From positions 10,850-74,849 of the forward strand of contig JBFWUM010000018.1 in assembly GCA_050247255.1 (NCBI GenBank): a stretch of DNA of 64,000 nucleotides, written 5' to 3'. Positions 62,223 to 64,000 of the stretch are shown here, in pieces (positions within the stretch are counted from its first letter, which is position 1; every line of letters begins with the position of its first letter). The position numbers and the translations under genes were made by a program. The DNA is from JBFWUM01 sp050247255 (GTDB lineage: Bacteria; Acidobacteriota; Vicinamibacteria; Vicinamibacterales; UBA2999). The notes beneath the pieces are model-generated. The model did not search any database and was not told the DNA's origin. It saw only the letters and a list, made by a program, of their open reading frames with translations.

Positions 62223-64000
62223 TACCCCTCGAGCTCCTTCGCCAGCAGTGTTGCCAGTTCCGCCTCGGAGAGATCGGCAAAGGGCTGGGCGTCGGCCGGT
62301 TGCATGGCGTCTGCCGCGGTGGTCCACGCAGGATGCGCCGTTGCCAGATAACCGGACAGCAATTCGACGCTGCCGTACTCCAGCGTGATCGTCGGCGGCA
62401 GCGGCAGGGAGAGTTCCTTCTCGAGGCGGTTGCGCAGTTCGAGCGAGGTCAGCGAGTCCATCCCGAGGGCGAAGAAGCCGCGCGCATGCGGCACGTCGCT
62501 CCCCTCGGGCCGGCCGAGTACCGCTGCCACCCGCGCTTCGAGATAGCGCGCAATCGCGTCGCGGCGCTCAGCCGGGTCGAGCCCGGCGACGGCGGCGACG
62601 ATGGAGGCGGCAGCCGGCCCGTCGGCAGCGATCGCCCGGGAGGCTCCCACCGATCGCAGCAGCGACGCATCGGGCATCCGCTCGGCCAGCTTCCGCCAAT
62701 CGGCATCGATGACAGCCGCCTGCGCGCCGCCGGTCGCGACCAGCGCGTGCATCGTGTCCCAGGCCGTGTTCGCATCGAGAGGCGCCACCCCCGCCGCGGC
62801 CATGCGCTCGCGATCGGTGTCGGCCAGACGAGCCGCCATGCCGTCCGACGCCCAGGGGCCCCAATTGATGCTGAGTGCAGGCAGCCCCTCGGCGCGACGA
62901 GCCGTGGCGAGCGCGTCGAGGCCGGCGTTGGCTGCGGCGTAATTGGCCTGTCCCGGAGTCCCGAGCAGCGCGGCGGCGGATGAAAACAGCACGAAGCAGT
63001 GGAGGTCGCGCGTCCGGGTCGCCTCGTGCAGCGACCGGGCGCTCGTCAGCTTGGCGTCGATGGCGCGCGCCAGCGACTCGTCGGTCTGTGCCGCAATCGT
63101 CGCGTCGGCGAGCGCGCCCGCCAGATGAAACACGCCACGAACAGGGTGGCCAAACCCGGCCTCGATCGCGGCGATCGTGCGCTCCGCATCGGTGCGGGAG
63201 CACAACGCGGACACGTACGCCCGGACGTCAGCCCCGTCGCGACGGAGAGCCGCCATCCACGCCTCGCGCTCGGCATCCGCCACCGTCCGCGACACGATTG
63301 CCACCCTGCGGGCGCCGCGGGTGACAAGGTCGCGGACCAGCGAGCGGCCGAGCGCGCCGAACCCGCCGGTCACGAGCTGGACGCCGTCGCCGCTCGAGGC
63401 GCTCTCTGGCATGGTGACCACGACGCGGCCGACGTGGCGTGCGCGCGACAGCAGCCGGAAGGCGTCCACGACATCGGATGAGGCAAACGCGCGAACGCGC
63501 AGCGGTTCGAATGTGTCACCAAGGCGTGACGCGACCTCGTTGAACATGTCGCGGATGCGATCCGGCGACTCGCGCGCGACGTCGGCCAGGTCGAACGGCG
63601 CGTAACGCACATCGGGCCTGCGCGCCGCGACCTCGGCATGCGACCAGATGCTGCTCTTGCCGATCTCGACGAACCGGCCGCCCGGCGCCAGGCAGTCGAG
63701 CCCGGCCGCAATCAACGCTCCGCTGAGCGAGTTGAGGACCACGTCAACGCCACGGCCGCCGGTCGCGCCGAGCACCGCCGCGCCGAAGGCGGAGTCGCGA
63801 GATGTGAACACGTGAGCGACGCCCTGCGATTCGAGCACGTGGTGCTTCGAAGGGTGCGCCGTGGCCAGCACCTCCGCGCCGAGCGCGCGGGCCACCTGGA
63901 TCGCCGCCTGTCCGACGCCGCCCGCGGCCGCATGAATCAGCACCCGCTCTCCCGGCTTCAGCGGCGCGACGTTCACCAGCGCATGCCACGCCGTGAGAAA
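62222..64000 (-). CDS. PKS: ER-KR-ACP end of a reducing module, 5' part beyond window
   Basis: The frame is open to the right edge; the first visible residues FLTAWHALV are the usual enoylreductase substrate-domain sequence. ER contains RVLIHAAAGGVGQAAIQVAR (NADPH loop). KR contains LVTGGFGALGRSLVRD, FHLAGALADAT (Asp of the B-type site) and YAAANAGLDALA. ACP contains FFALGMDSLTSLELRNRL. The C-terminal tail (FADLSEAELATLLAKELEG) looks like a docking helix partner for the coil on the next enzyme. KS, AT and DH of this module should lie upstream, outside the window. A full ER-KR set implies a saturated carbon pair early in the chain, so the molecule probably begins with a reduced acyl segment. 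Confidence 0.93.
   Translation of the reverse strand, partial: FLTAWHALVNVAPLKPGERVLIHAAAGGVGQAAIQVARALGAEVLATAHPSKHHVLESQGVAHVFTSRDSAFGAAVLGATGGRGVDVVLNSLSGALIAAGLDCLAPGGRFVEIGKSSIWSHAEVAARRPDVRYAPFDLADVARESPDRIRDMFNEVASRLGDTFEPLRVRAFASSDVVDAFRLLSRARHVGRVVVTMPESASSGDGVQLVTGGFGALGRSLVRDLVTRGARRVAIVSRTVADAEREAWMAALRRDGADVRAYVSALCSRTDAERTIAAIEAGFGHPVRGVFHLAGALADATIAAQTDESLARAIDAKLTSARSLHEATRTRDLHCFVLFSSAAALLGTPGQANYAAANAGLDALATARRAEGLPALSINWGPWASDGMAARLADTDRERMAAAGVAPLDANTAWDTMHALVATGGAQAAVIDADWRKLAERMPDASLLRSVGASRAIAADGPAAASIVAAVAGLDPAERRDAIARYLEARVAAVLGRPEGSDVPHARGFFALGMDSLTSLELRNRLEKELSLPLPPTITLEYGSVELLSGYLATAHPAWTTAADAMQPADAQPFADLSEAELATLLAKELEG

Overview
The window is GC-rich bacterial chromosome with two 100-base N gaps (29560-29659 and 58628-58727), so it is a scaffold from a draft or metagenome assembly. 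I infer an uncultivated soil Acidobacteriota, probably Vicinamibacteria. The reasons are the very large hybrid NRPS/PKS locus, the KGG stress protein, and short palindromes that translate to peptides of the FRLKAEAT/FRLQAEG type, which I remember from that group. I could not run a search, so the taxonomy is inference.

Positions 1-10.1 kb hold ordinary genes of mixed function. They are a truncated gltX, a KGG stress protein, tRNA-Gln(CTG), a palindromic repeat element next to a GIY-YIG gene, a membrane-anchored spermidine-synthase-like gene broken by two single-base shifts, a VOC-fold protein, two small membrane or exported proteins, and a YjbQ-family protein. A regulatory unit follows: a TetR repressor overlaps a PEP-synthase/rifampicin-phosphotransferase-like gene and faces an exported metallo-beta-lactamase-fold hydrolase that carries two EF-hand loops. 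A 12-bp perfect inverted repeat covers the TetR start codon. A DUF5655-like protein, a DUF697 protein and a ParA-type ATPase lead into the megasynthase region.

Positions 11.5-64 kb are one minus-strand hybrid PKS-NRPS locus, transcribed from high to low coordinates and still open at the right edge. In order of synthesis: ER-KR-ACP (end of a fully reducing PKS module); KS-DH-KR (no AT); gap; C-A(Ser)-T-E-C-A-T; KS-AT-KR-T; C-A(Gly)-T-KS-KR with embedded methyltransferase-T (no AT); C-A(Gln)-T-E; C-A(Thr)-T-E; C-A(Ile/Val-like)-T; a TobZ/NodU-type carbamoyltransferase; C-C*-A-T; and C-A(Ala)-T-C-T-E-C-T-TE. Most junctions are GTGA or ATGA overlaps, so translation is probably coupled. A cupin/JmjC-type oxygenase lies on the opposite strand between the last two NRPS genes. 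A ParA gene overlaps the final NRPS by 4 nt.

The product should be a reduced acyl or polyketide chain capped with a peptide containing D-Ser, Gly, D-Gln, D-Thr, an aliphatic residue and Ala. It should carry two internal ketide extensions, one C-methylated, and should be carbamoylated, possibly hydroxylated, and released by a thioesterase. The most unusual features are the A-less modules (C-T-E and C-T-TE), AT-less PKS modules beside a cis-AT module, a methyltransferase inside a ketoreductase, tandem condensation domains, and a family of TGAA-loop palindromes that has landed in frame inside five of the megasynthase genes.
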